DNA of 64,000 nucleotides from Desulforamulus aeronauticus DSM 10349. Its GTDB lineage: Bacteria > Bacillota > Desulfotomaculia > Desulfotomaculales > Desulfotomaculaceae. Location of the stretch: the NCBI RefSeq assembly GCF_900142375.1, contig NZ_FRAR01000008.1, forward strand, positions 62,001-126,000, in the 5' to 3' direction. Of the stretch, positions 25,810-35,099 are shown in pieces (the first letter of the stretch is position 1; the number at the start of each line of letters is the position of its first letter). Below the pieces are notes generated by a model that was not told the DNA's origin, ran no database searches, and was given only the letters and a program-made list of their open reading frames with translations. The position numbers and the translations under genes are program-made.

Positions 25810-25990
25810 TGTTCCCCCATAATAAACTCTTACAAAAAGTCCCATCCCCACTCCCCTTGAGCCCTGTATTTTCAACCCGCTTAATTTCCCCCAACAATAA
25901 AAAAGTCATGCAAATAGTCCTATTCCCACCCGATTTAAAGTTGTGAAAAAAATTTTCTGACAATAGATGATAAAAAACTTGGACTAAAAA
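25810..25990 (+). repeat. Internal second copy of the transposon left end
   Basis: It aligns over its length with 17,849-18,018: the first bases TGTT, CAAAAAGTCCC at the same offset (23 nt), then GCCCTGTATTTTCAACC, CAATAAAAAAGTC, AAATAGTCCTATTCCCACCC and TTTTCTGACAATAG. Terminal bases 5-6 differ from TGTTGA, so the terminus may be inactive. It marks an 8-kb unit (17.8-25.8 kb) containing the Pycsar-like operon. From 25,991 to 26,390 I see only low-complexity T- and G-rich sequence without a gene. Confidence 0.6.
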
Positions 25991-26393
25991 TCCCAGTTTT
26001 CTAGGGCTAAGGGGAAAAAATCAGGGTATAGGAATAAGGGTGAAAGGGTTATTTCCCTGCATTTTCTTTCTACGTTTTCTCAGGCTTTTTACCCTTGATC
26101 TTAATCCTGTCCTCCCCCTTTGACCCTGAATTATCAGCTTCTCCCCAATAATATTCCTAATAATTCTCTCAATCAATCCAGTAAAATCAATGCCTAAGGG
26201 GTTTTGGATAGGGGGTTTGATAAGGGTTTGAAACAAGCGGCTTTTTTAAAAAAGGTAGCGGGGCCCTATTTGGGGCTCTTGTATTTGCCTATTTCTCACT
26301 CTGTTTTTTACTCTACCATTAATTCTCTACTGGGATTTCCGTTGTTTTTCTCTGCTATTTTTTAGGCTTTTCCAGTGCAGGAGAAAGAAAAAC

Positions 26394-26424
26394 CTCCCTG
26401 CAAACTTGGTGCAGGGAGAGATTT
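26394..26424 (-). terminator. Terminator of the ABC-3C-type operon
   Basis: CTCCCTGCA (26394-26402) and TGCAGGGAG (26410-26418) form a perfect 9-bp stem. T runs follow on both strands, so it may also act on the plus strand. It lies about 240 nt after the ATPase stop codon. Confidence 0.75.
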
Positions 26425-26426
26425 TT

Positions 26427-26641
26427 TGTACAACTATTTTATATGGCAGGTTTTCACAGTGGCTTTTGTACAACCTTGTTTTGCAGGGGCAAACATGTAT
26501 AAAGACAATAAAGATGTACAATATTTTGCCTTGCACCCCGCATTATTTCATTAATCAATATAGAATAATGTTAGTAAATATGTTTTCTGTTAAGTTTAAG
26601 CTTAAAATTCATCATAGAAATACCATTAATAAAGTTGTACA
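26427..26641. repeat. Cluster of TGTACA(A) motifs
   Basis: TGTACA recurs at 26427, 26467, 26515 and 26636, mostly preceded by T or A runs and three times followed by A. The same heptamer TGTACAA occurs at the transposon right end (50208-50214). It could be a relic of another transposon end or the binding site of a regulator. Confidence 0.3.
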
Positions 26642-26665
26642 CCTTAGAATCAGCCCTGTATTTTA

Positions 26666-29600
26666 TTAATTAACACTCCCGTAAGAATTTAATTTAATAA
26701 ATTTGGAATTGAAATAACTTGGGTCAATCTTTTTCTTTACTAAATTAAAAAACCTTTCATCATGCGTTGAAATAATTACTTGTCTATCAAGGCTCGTAGT
26801 TATATTCCTTAGCAAGTCAATAAATGATAACATATTTATACTATCCAAATGTTGTATTGGGTCATCCATAAAAATAGTATTAATATTACATTCAGATTCT
26901 AAAGCCCCAGCTAAGAAAATACTTAAAGATAAAATATTAACCTGCGCTGCACTAAAGTAAAGTATCGGAGCCTCTTTTTGAGTTAATTTGTTATCATAAG
27001 TATATACGTTCAAGCCTAATGCTTCTTCTTCTAGTGATTCATCTAGTTCGAATAAAATCCTCCTCATCTCAGGGTGCGGTTCAATGCGTTGGTATAATGA
27101 ATTTATTGTATCTAGATTAAATTCATGGTTAATCCTATCTTCTATGTGCTTTTTCCCAATTTGGGCTAAATGTTCACCTTTATCAACAAGTGATTTTAAT
27201 TTTGCAAATTCATTATTCCTGGACTTAAGATCCTTATACTTTTGCAACCAAATTGAGTTTCTTTTAACAGAGTCAAGATTATTTAGTATCTCATTGATTA
27301 ATACAAAAAGGTTATTATGTGTCTGAATTTCAGCAGAGAATTCTTCTATTCTTTCTAATACTTTGTCTATCTTAATTTCATTATCTTTAATTATTGAAGT
27401 ATACATTGTTGTGTAATCTTTTATAAAATTATTTTGAGAAAGAATTTCCTTTAGGCTATTATCTCTCATTTGGGAGTAATACGACTTGTCCATATTTTTA
27501 ACTTCATTTTGAAGATCAAAAATATTTTTGTTTAGTTCTAAGTTTTGATTGTTTAATTGATCATGCTTATATCTGGAGTTATTTATTAAAGTGTTAAGTT
27601 CTGAAAGACTTTCAATTTTTAGATTATGCTTATAAATAAGTTCATCCGTTATTTTGTATATCTCATTGTTTTTTAGATTGTTTATAAGATCATTTAGCTG
27701 ATTGATTTTTTTATTAGTAGTATTGTATTCGGATTTTAGATTGCTTAGAATTATATTAATTTGTTCAAAGTGAGCATTAGTTTCTTTTAATTGAAACTCC
27801 ATCGGCAGTTTATTTGATAATAATTTTTGTTGGTGCGCAGTTAATGAATTCATTAAATCAAATTCATTATCAGAATTAATTAATTCTAGAGCAGATATAT
27901 TTAATTGAATTGTACTTATTATCCTTTGTGACTCAAAAGATTTATCTTTCTTTTTAGAAAGCCAAATTTCAAGGCAATCCAACTTATATTCATATTTTTT
28001 AATATGTAAATTGATTTGTTTGACTTCTGCATTTATAACTTCTCTGAAATTGTCTTTTTCAGAAATAAGATCCTTCGTAAATCTTTCAATTGTTTTCTCT
28101 AACTCTATAATCTCTGACTGTAAAACATCGCTTTTCTGGTGATCCTCTATATGCTTGCTAATATTAGATATTAAGTCATCCAGACTTTTATACTCATTAT
28201 TACACAGCGGGCAAATAGATAATCGTTCACTATAAATAATATCTAAACCTTTTTTTACTAGGTCACTTATATTGTTACTTAATGTTATTAACTTTAATTG
28301 CTGTTGCTTCTTTTCTTCCAATACAATTTGTAAGTTATTCTTTTCTTTCGTTATTCTATCTATTTTATTCCACACACTAAGTACAATAGTGCTTTCAATT
28401 TTACTAAATCCGTCAAATTCATTCTTATTAATTAACTCCAAATATCTTTTGGCTTTGTTTTTCAAAATCAGTATCTGTTCTTTTCTTAGAGATTTGACTT
28501 TCTCAATTAATTTTATTCTCTTTTCATAAAATCTTTTGATTGAAAAGTGATGCAAGTTAGCTATTGCCTCTTGGACCTTCTCTAAATCCTTGCAGATGTT
28601 TTGTATCTCTAAACTAAATAGCTTAATTTGATTATCTTCTGTAAGAGATTTATTTTGATATTTAATTATATCCTGGTTTATTTTTATTACCTGATTATTA
28701 AATATTTCAATTTCCTTATAAAAATTTAAAATTTTCTCGTTCGTTTCCCTAAAACTTGTTAAATTTTGACGAATGACTTCATAGTCCTTTATCTCAGATT
28801 TTACTTCCTTGAGTTTTTCATCCTTGGTCTCTTTTTCCCGTAATTTCAACTCCAGCTCTTGGCATGTTTTTATTTTGCATTCAAATTCTTTAATTTTGAC
28901 TTCCTGTTCGGAAATAATCTTTACTATAGAGTTGTAATCATTGAATGAAGTCTTCAACCTAACTAGAGAATTAAATGTTTTTTCCATGTTCTCTTTATCA
29001 TTTTCTATTTTTGCCTTTAATTTATTACAGACCTCATAATAAACTTCTATCTTTTCACTCAAATCATCTTGACTTATTATTTCTAATTTATGTTCAGATT
29101 TTCCATCATTAAAGGTTTTTATTAAACCATTTATATGATTTATTGTATTGCTACTTGGTTTATATCTATCAATGTCTTTGTTGATATTTTTAATATCTTT
29201 ATTTAACGCTTCTAAAGCCTTCTCAATATCTTTCTTGGCCTTTATAATGTTAATGAAAGTTTCAGAATCCTGATGGAAGTCCCAAAAACTTTTTAATGCC
29301 TCATACTTCTCCTTTGAACTTTTAAATCTTAGGAATATATCTATTTGGTCATGTGTAAGTAGATTTTTTTGTACAAAGTTTTCTTTATCTAGGGTGTTGT
29401 AAAGTTCTTCTCCATCTGCAATTTTACCCATAGCATAATCAGACTTACGTTTTCCATCAATTTTTTTGGTTTCCAAAGATATGGACTGGTTATCTGAGGT
29501 TATAAATTTGACAACTGCATTATCTCTAGAACTGTGAATATTCTTTAATACATAGCCTTTTTCATTCTGATAGACTTTTTTAATACTAGGATTCCCTGTA

Positions 29601-29785
29601 AGTCGCTTGATCTCACCAGTAAATCCCCATTCAACGGCATCAAAGAATGATGTTTTTCCAAACCCATTTGGTGCGTATATAACTACTAGATTTGCTATAC
29701 CTTTTGAGGTTTCAAAATCGAATAATTGTGCTTCCTTATAGGCCCGAAATGAGTTTAATTCTATGGACTTAAACTTGATTACCAT
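26666..29785 (-). CDS. SMC/Rad50-like ABC ATPase of an ABC-3C-type system
   Basis: 1039 residues. The Walker A motif APNGFGKTS is at 38-46. Two long coiled-coil arms (rich in K, E, I, N) flank a zinc-hook motif CPLCNNEY near the middle. The C-terminal lobe has the ABC signature region (LSIFLAGAL), Walker B TIFMDDPIQHLDS and ISTHDERF. This is the large ATPase of ABC three-component conflict systems, which are thought to sense DNA or phage structures and license a toxic effector. It is the last gene of a four-gene operon and follows the middle component without a gap. Codon use is strongly AT-rich. Confidence 0.8.
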   Translation of the reverse strand: MVIKFKSIELNSFRAYKEAQLFDFETSKGIANLVVIYAPNGFGKTSFFDAVEWGFTGEIKRLTGNPSIKKVYQNEKGYVLKNIHSSRDNAVVKFITSDNQSISLETKKIDGKRKSDYAMGKIADGEELYNTLDKENFVQKNLLTHDQIDIFLRFKSSKEKYEALKSFWDFHQDSETFINIIKAKKDIEKALEALNKDIKNINKDIDRYKPSSNTINHINGLIKTFNDGKSEHKLEIISQDDLSEKIEVYYEVCNKLKAKIENDKENMEKTFNSLVRLKTSFNDYNSIVKIISEQEVKIKEFECKIKTCQELELKLREKETKDEKLKEVKSEIKDYEVIRQNLTSFRETNEKILNFYKEIEIFNNQVIKINQDIIKYQNKSLTEDNQIKLFSLEIQNICKDLEKVQEAIANLHHFSIKRFYEKRIKLIEKVKSLRKEQILILKNKAKRYLELINKNEFDGFSKIESTIVLSVWNKIDRITKEKNNLQIVLEEKKQQQLKLITLSNNISDLVKKGLDIIYSERLSICPLCNNEYKSLDDLISNISKHIEDHQKSDVLQSEIIELEKTIERFTKDLISEKDNFREVINAEVKQINLHIKKYEYKLDCLEIWLSKKKDKSFESQRIISTIQLNISALELINSDNEFDLMNSLTAHQQKLLSNKLPMEFQLKETNAHFEQINIILSNLKSEYNTTNKKINQLNDLINNLKNNEIYKITDELIYKHNLKIESLSELNTLINNSRYKHDQLNNQNLELNKNIFDLQNEVKNMDKSYYSQMRDNSLKEILSQNNFIKDYTTMYTSIIKDNEIKIDKVLERIEEFSAEIQTHNNLFVLINEILNNLDSVKRNSIWLQKYKDLKSRNNEFAKLKSLVDKGEHLAQIGKKHIEDRINHEFNLDTINSLYQRIEPHPEMRRILFELDESLEEEALGLNVYTYDNKLTQKEAPILYFSAAQVNILSLSIFLAGALESECNINTIFMDDPIQHLDSINMLSFIDLLRNITTSLDRQVIISTHDERFFNLVKKKIDPSYFNSKFIKLNSYGSVN

Positions 29786-30334
29786 TTATTCTAACCCCTT
29801 TAAATAGCTTTTTAAGATTTCTGGTTTGTTTTTTGTTTCTGCATTAAAGTATTCGAAGAAAAAACCATACAAGGCCCTGTCCTTTTCCATTAAAATATCA
29901 TGTAAGGATTTAATACTCTTGTCACATCTTTCATGTTTGATATTGATAACGAAGAGTTTTTGTTCTATGGCCCGCTTAATAACCTCATCATTGATGTTTG
30001 CTTGTTTATCTATAACAATTTTTCTGGTGCTATATTTGTTTTGTTCTATTTTATATTTTAAGTCTTTGTTAACTTCTTCTTTTACAAAGCAAAACAAATA
30101 TATATTCCATTTTTCAACATCTATCTCTAACCCCGTTTGAAAAAAAACTGCAATATCATTATTTATTAGGTTGTAATTTTCTACTAATTGATTGCTATTC
30201 TCACATGTATATGTAAAGATATAGAAACTGAACCTTTTATCAAAACTTCTCATAATCCAGCAATTCATATTAGGAAAAACTCTCTTGCTTTTTTCACTAA
30301 TAAATTTAACTATTTCTCTTTGACTAGTTAACAT
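29786..30334 (-). CDS. Putative ABC-3C middle component
   Basis: 182 residues with no recognised catalytic motif. It reads as an alpha/beta N-terminal half (NMNCWIMRSFDKRFSFYIFTYT ... WNIYLFCFVKEEV) and a helical tail (DRALYGFFFEYFNAETKN). Its size, its position directly before an SMC-like ATPase (stop and start adjacent) and its overlap with the preceding protease gene match the small 'middle component' of ABC-3C systems. The call is by context; sequence evidence is weak. Confidence 0.5.
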   Translation of the reverse strand: MLTSQREIVKFISEKSKRVFPNMNCWIMRSFDKRFSFYIFTYTCENSNQLVENYNLINNDIAVFFQTGLEIDVEKWNIYLFCFVKEEVNKDLKYKIEQNKYSTRKIVIDKQANINDEVIKRAIEQKLFVINIKHERCDKSIKSLHDILMEKDRALYGFFFEYFNAETKNKPEILKSYLKGLE

Positions 30335-31640
30335 TTTGAAATACCCCTCTTAACTCTTCCTTTATAATATCTTTTGATTCTTTTATAGTAAGAAAGTCAA
30401 TTTTTTTCTCTCTAAGGAATTGCTCAATTACGTCAATGTGGTAAATACTAATATTTTTATATGCGTTAGGGTTATCTATATCTATTTTATTTTTATATAA
30501 CTCGACTTCATCTATTTCCCTTACAATTTTTTCAAGCAAGTCTCTTCCAAGATCAAAAGACATAAACCGTTTTTCGCTATTGATAATTATACAGTCACCA
30601 TATTTAATATCATCATAAATGGATACAAAAATATGCTGTATGCAGTCCCCCAAATGATTAAACTTGTATGTATAGAAGAATCTCTTTTTATTCTCTTTTT
30701 TTCTATCTGTTTCATTGAGGTAGATATAATCATTTATATTACTAATATTAATAGTCGAATTTTCTTCGATATGTAAATGGGTTAACAGTTTTATCCATCC
30801 GATCCATAGATTATCCTTAAACAAAAGCTGATTTTCTTTATCATATGGTAAAAACATTTTTTCGCCCAGACTCTCGAAAATATTATATGGAGTTATACCC
30901 TTAACCCCATTACTAAAACATTCCTCAAATACCACCTTTGCCTTCCCACAGTTTGAAAATGATTCGGGAAGATACTTTTTGAAACTATATAGTTCAAAAG
31001 GAATTAAAGGTTCTAAATTCATTTCTAATAAGAATTGATTTATACAGCTTACTTTAATAGCTTTAAGTCTACTATATGTACCATTTGGATCTTTCAATCT
31101 TGTCAGAATTCCTATAAGCTTAAAGTCTCCTTCGAGTTCAAAAAACACGCCTGACCCTGAAAATCCTACTGTGTTATCTTTGGCATTATTATCAAATGAT
31201 TCTAAACTTTTACTACACTCAAGTTCAAAATACTCATCATATAACGACACATCTATTATTTTACCGGTAATTACACATGATTCATCATATCCCATTAGGT
31301 ATTTAGGATAACCTTTTAATAAGAAATTCATATTTCTAATTGGTTCTATGGCTAATACCGCTGGTAGGTCATCTAATATCTTGACTTTTAAAACAGCCAG
31401 ATCTAAATTATCTTTTACATAGCAGGAGGTTACCTCTAACCTTTCCCCAGTATCCCTAGTTACAATAATTAACTTAATTTCTTCTTGGGTGAAGACAATT
31501 TTATTTTCATCTTTTGTTAAACAGTGTTTTGCTGTAAGTACATAGGTAAATTTCTCCGAATTAGGTTGATATAGACATCCGCTGCCTTGATCTTTAGATC
31601 CTTGAATATTTATTTTTACTAATAACTCTCTATACACCAA
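30324..31640 (-). CDS. Trypsin-like serine protease effector with C-terminal ABC-3C-type domain
   Basis: 438 residues. The N-terminal ~200 residues form a chymotrypsin fold without a signal peptide. The triad residues are His39 (TAKHC), Asp80 (DNLDLAVLKV) and Ser163 (VGFSGSGVFFE). The C-terminal ~230 residues are helical with no enzyme motif and probably couple the protease to the ATPase complex, as the CTD does in ABC-3C effectors. It overlaps the next gene by 11 nt and follows the MBL-fold gene by 3 nt. A cytoplasmic protease unleashed on infection is the likely role. Confidence 0.7.
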   Translation of the reverse strand: MVYRELLVKINIQGSKDQGSGCLYQPNSEKFTYVLTAKHCLTKDENKIVFTQEEIKLIIVTRDTGERLEVTSCYVKDNLDLAVLKVKILDDLPAVLAIEPIRNMNFLLKGYPKYLMGYDESCVITGKIIDVSLYDEYFELECSKSLESFDNNAKDNTVGFSGSGVFFELEGDFKLIGILTRLKDPNGTYSRLKAIKVSCINQFLLEMNLEPLIPFELYSFKKYLPESFSNCGKAKVVFEECFSNGVKGITPYNIFESLGEKMFLPYDKENQLLFKDNLWIGWIKLLTHLHIEENSTINISNINDYIYLNETDRKKENKKRFFYTYKFNHLGDCIQHIFVSIYDDIKYGDCIIINSEKRFMSFDLGRDLLEKIVREIDEVELYKNKIDIDNPNAYKNISIYHIDVIEQFLREKKIDFLTIKESKDIIKEELRGVFQNVN

Positions 31641-31643
31641 AAC

Positions 31644-32681
31644 TTAAACCTCCAGAGTAAAATTATCCTCAGAGATATATTTACATTCGAATAACCAATC
31701 TAAATAATCGTCCTCTAAAAAAATATTATCTAGAGGGTAATTAAAGATAAATGTTGCCTTATTGACAGTTTTACAAATTATCCTAGCTAAACATTCTTTA
31801 TGGGGTAACCCATGATTAACACCATTTGTACTGATTACATATTTATTGCAATTAACTAGATCCAAAAAATCTGGACTAGTATTTGCTTTACTCCCATGAT
31901 GAGATACTTTCATTAAATCTAGTTCTATTTTATTTTCCTTACTAAACCCCATCTTCTCTAGGGATTGTGAAACAATTGAAGGAGCTGAATCCCCTAACAT
32001 TAATATTTTTTTATTATTAAATTCAAACAAGAACGCAATACTACTCCTATTGGGGATTGAATTATCCTCTACAAACTTATTATTTAATAGCTCGGCTATA
32101 GACCTATCATAGTCATTTTCTCCACTAAAAGAAATTCTTGTATCGACTAAACCATTTTCAATTTCCCATTTTTCATTTAGATATTTTATGGATTCAATAT
32201 TTGGTGATAGAACAGTTAAAATTGCCCCTCCTATCTCATAATAATCATTAGTTTTTATAATACTCTGATCCCAGCATGTTAATGTTTTTAAATAGCACTC
32301 AAGAGTATCCCCCTCTTTAAAACTAATATCTACATCAGTTTGGGGATTCATCGGGATTTCCCTAAGCTCTATTGAACTAGTACCAAAATATTTAGATAAA
32401 TTCTCACCAGAATTAAACCACACTCTTCTAAAAATATTTTTATTTATAGTTGGATCTTTAAACAAAGCTAAAATACCAGAAATGTGGTCATGGTCTATAT
32501 GCGTGACAACTAACAAATCTACATTTTGATTTCTTTTACTTATTTCTTTGATTGATTTTTTAAGTTCCCGAATGCACCTTGGTCCTCTCCCACCGTCTAC
32601 AATTATGTTCTTTCCATCCCCATAATTAATAATAAAACAGTCTCCATCATATGCTGGCAATACATTGATTTTTATACTCAT
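31644..32681 (-). CDS. MBL-fold hydrolase (ComEC/Rec2-like domain)
   Basis: 345 residues. The metallo-beta-lactamase signature is clear: NVLPAYDGDCFIINYGDGKNIIVDGG at the N terminus, THIDHDHISGI (His61, His64, Asp65, His66), ILMLGDSA with the bridging Asp, and LMKVSHHGSKANTS. The closest architecture is the MBL domain of ComEC-type proteins, acting on nucleic acid or cyclic nucleotides. It is the first gene of the four-gene operon. In the ABC-3C/trypsin context it may be a second effector or an off-switch. The substrate is unknown. Confidence 0.75.
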   Translation of the reverse strand: MSIKINVLPAYDGDCFIINYGDGKNIIVDGGRGPRCIRELKKSIKEISKRNQNVDLLVVTHIDHDHISGILALFKDPTINKNIFRRVWFNSGENLSKYFGTSSIELREIPMNPQTDVDISFKEGDTLECYLKTLTCWDQSIIKTNDYYEIGGAILTVLSPNIESIKYLNEKWEIENGLVDTRISFSGENDYDRSIAELLNNKFVEDNSIPNRSSIAFLFEFNNKKILMLGDSAPSIVSQSLEKMGFSKENKIELDLMKVSHHGSKANTSPDFLDLVNCNKYVISTNGVNHGLPHKECLARIICKTVNKATFIFNYPLDNIFLEDDYLDWLFECKYISEDNFTLEV

Positions 32682-32789
32682 TTGATATTACCCCAAAACC
32701 AGTTTTTATACATTTTTCTTTATATTTTTTACATATCCTTTATGAAAACTAACTTATCGTTCGACTTTTTGTGACATTGACTTTAGACC

Positions 32790-33492
32790 CAAAAATGGTG
32801 GAAGTCAAAGCCTTGGAAAAAAGATTAAAGAACTTGAAGCTGCCAATGACATTCTCAAAAGAGCACTAGGTTTTTTCGCAGAGAGCCAAAAGAGGTAGCT
32901 GCACAAGAAATCTTTCAGTGGGTTTGGATGCAAAAATCCAAAGAAAAAACAAAGCACAGTATAAAAACCATGTGCAAGGTATTAAACATCAGTGAAGCCG
33001 GGTATTACAAGTGGCTTAAAAAACAGACCAAGCCCTATAAATACGATGAGCTTTTGGCTAAGATCCGTCAGATTCGTGCAGATAACCCAGATTATGGCGC
33101 TTACAGAATTTATTTAGAGCTAAAGCTCTATCATGACTATAAGGGCAGCTATTATTTGATTCTTATGCTTTGCAAGAAACATCGTCTAATGCTTAAGAAA
33201 AAACACCGTCCAAAGGGACTAACCAAAGCAGACCCAGCCGCCCAAGCAAGCGAGAATCTAATAAAACAGGACTTTACCGCATCCTTACCCAATCAAAAGT
33301 GGTTAGGGGGATATTACCGAAATTCCAACTGCAGAAGGAAAACTTTATGTGGCAGCCATACTTGACTGTTTTGATGGAACAATAGTGGGATTTAAGATGG
33401 CTAGTCACATGAAAGCAGAGCTTGGTCCCTCATATTTGTACTTTCCTGATTTGGTCTGCACAGATCTTTTATCTGGCTCTAGTACTAAAAAA
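32790..33492 (+). pseudogene. IS3-family element remnant (orfA end plus orfB)
   Basis: The end of orfA is readable (SLGKKIKELEAANDILKRALGFF, then AESQKR and a stop). OrfB starts at 32928 (TMCKVLNISEAGYYKWLKK, NPDYGAYRIYLELK). A frameshift near 33305 moves the catalytic part (NQKWL | DITEIPTAEGKLYVAAILDCF) to another frame, and the element is then interrupted by the IS256 insertion at 33493. The 3' part with the second Asp and the Glu is missing. Confidence 0.75.
33486..33492. repeat. Target-site duplication of the IS256 element, left copy
   Basis: TAAAAAA directly precedes the left inverted repeat; an identical heptamer is at 34991-34997 directly after the right one. Confidence 0.6.
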
Positions 33493-34990
33493 GAGAACGT
33501 AAGAAAGTTCGTGTAAATGGTAATAATTTACATTAAAGGAGTTGACCATTTATGCAGAACTCAAGATCAAAATTAGTGTCTGAATTGGCCAAAGAATGTA
33601 AGAGCATGGATGATGTCCAGAACATGCTCAGAGATCTCTTCAAGGATACCATTCAGGAAATTTTAGAGGCTGAAATGGATTCCCATTTAGGTTATGACAA
33701 GAATGACCCTGCAGGTAATAATTCAGGAAACAGTCGTAATGGTTACAACAAAAAGACCGTTAAAACCAGGATGGGTAAAGCCCAAATTCAAGTTCCCCGG
33801 GATCGTAACGGAGAATTTGATCCCCAGATAATTAAAAAGTATGAAACCACATCTAATGAGCTAGAGGACCAGATTATTGCAATGTATGCAAAGGGCATGT
33901 CCACCCGAGATATTGAAGACCATATGCGAGACATCTACGGCATTGAAGTTTCAGCAGCAATGGTTAGCAAGGTAACGGATAAGATAATGCCAATGGTGGC
34001 TGAATGGCAAGCCCGCCCCCTGGATAAGGTTTATCCTATCGTATTCCTTGATGCTATACACTTTAAGGTTCGTAAAGAAAACCGTATTGTAAATAAGGCT
34101 GCCTATAGTGTTTTGGCAGTAAATATAGCTGGTCAAAAAGAAGTATTAGGTATCTGGATTGGTGAACATGAGTCTGCCAGCTTCTGGCTTGGTGTCTGCA
34201 ATGATCTGAGAAACCGAGGGGTTGAAGACATTCTAATAGCCTGTAAGGACGGTTTATCCGCTTCTCAGAGGCAATAAACACTGTTTTTCCAAAGACCAAG
34301 ATTCAATTATGTGTAATTCATCAGATACGTAACACAATGAAATATGTTTCTTACAAGGAACAAAAACAAGTCCTAGCTGATTTAAAAACCGTTTATCAGG
34401 CTTTAACTCTGGAAAAAGCAGAATATGCCTTTGAGGAATTTAAAGAGAAATGGGGTAAACGGCATCCAATTATTATTAGGTCCTGGGAGAATAATTGGTT
34501 AGAATTAACAACATACTTTGAATATCCGTATGAGCTTAGAAAAATGATATATACTACCAACATCATTGAGGGCTACCATCGGCAGTTACGTAAGGTTACC
34601 AAAACAAAAACTGCTTACCCAACAGATGATGCACTAAGAAAGATTATATATCTTGCTACCGTAGGTATAGCCAAGAAATGGACCATGCCAGTCAGAGATT
34701 GGAGAGGTTGTGTATCTCAATTAGCGATATACTTTGGTGATCGAATAGAGCCTGCACTGCTGGCATAACTCAAGGGTTACTCCTAATGAGTTTAACGCTT
34801 TGGTTCTCCCGTAGATAGCCATAAAAAGAGAAAAACCGTGAAATCACTCACGGCTATCTCGGCAGAACCCCAACGGGCGCTCAGTTTGCTCTCCAGCATT
34901 GACCTACCCTCCCGATGGGTAAGAGCCATTTATAGTTTGCCCAAAATATTCAGGCTGAAATCCATTTACACTAAATTTTCTACACTCCTC
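33493..34990 (+). mobile_element. IS256-family insertion sequence (about 1.5 kb)
   Basis: The inverted ends begin with GAG and end with GTGTAAATGG at about 28 bp (left 33493-33520, right 34962-34990), with several mismatches between. A 7-bp direct repeat TAAAAAA flanks the element. It carries one transposase gene (frameshifted) and ~220 bp of non-coding DNA after it that includes hairpins. It is inserted into an older IS3-family relic. Confidence 0.75.
33552..34768 (+). pseudogene. IS256-family transposase, single frameshift
   Basis: A ~405-residue IS256/MULE transposase in two frames. The first part (to 34277) has EMDSHLGYDKND, the first catalytic Asp in IVFLDAIHFKVR and the second in ACKDGLS. 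The frame then breaks at about 34260, where one G seems missing from a run that should read GGC-TTC. The second part resumes (SEAINTVFPKTK, then HQIRNTMKYVS) and carries the catalytic Glu region TNIIEGYHRQLRKVTKTK. All DDE residues survive if the frame is restored. Confidence 0.85.
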
Positions 34991-35050
34991 TAAAAAATAT
35001 TTGACTTTAGAAGTGTCCATTTCCAACTTTGTTTTGCTTGACCAAAATAT

Positions 35051-35083
35051 TATAAGGAGGTGACTACTTAACACCTCCTTATA
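35051..35083 (-). terminator. Terminator of the IetAS operon
   Basis: TATAAGGAGGTG and CACCTCCTTATA form a perfect 12-bp stem around 9 nt, followed on the minus strand by ATATTTT. It lies just past the subtilase stop at 35100. Confidence 0.8.
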
Positions 35084-35099
35084 ATTAGTTTAATTTCTA

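Noticed and set aside
25810-25830. Second left-end copy as the true boundary
   Set aside because: Its terminal bases deviate from TGTTGA and the flanking CCTTT does not match the sequence beside the right end. The 17,849 end has ACAGA in common with the right flank.
26427-26660. TGTACAA cluster as the left end of the Tn7-like element
   Set aside because: No TGTTGA terminus or duplicated flank was found there, whereas 17,849 matches the right end in both terminus and spacing.
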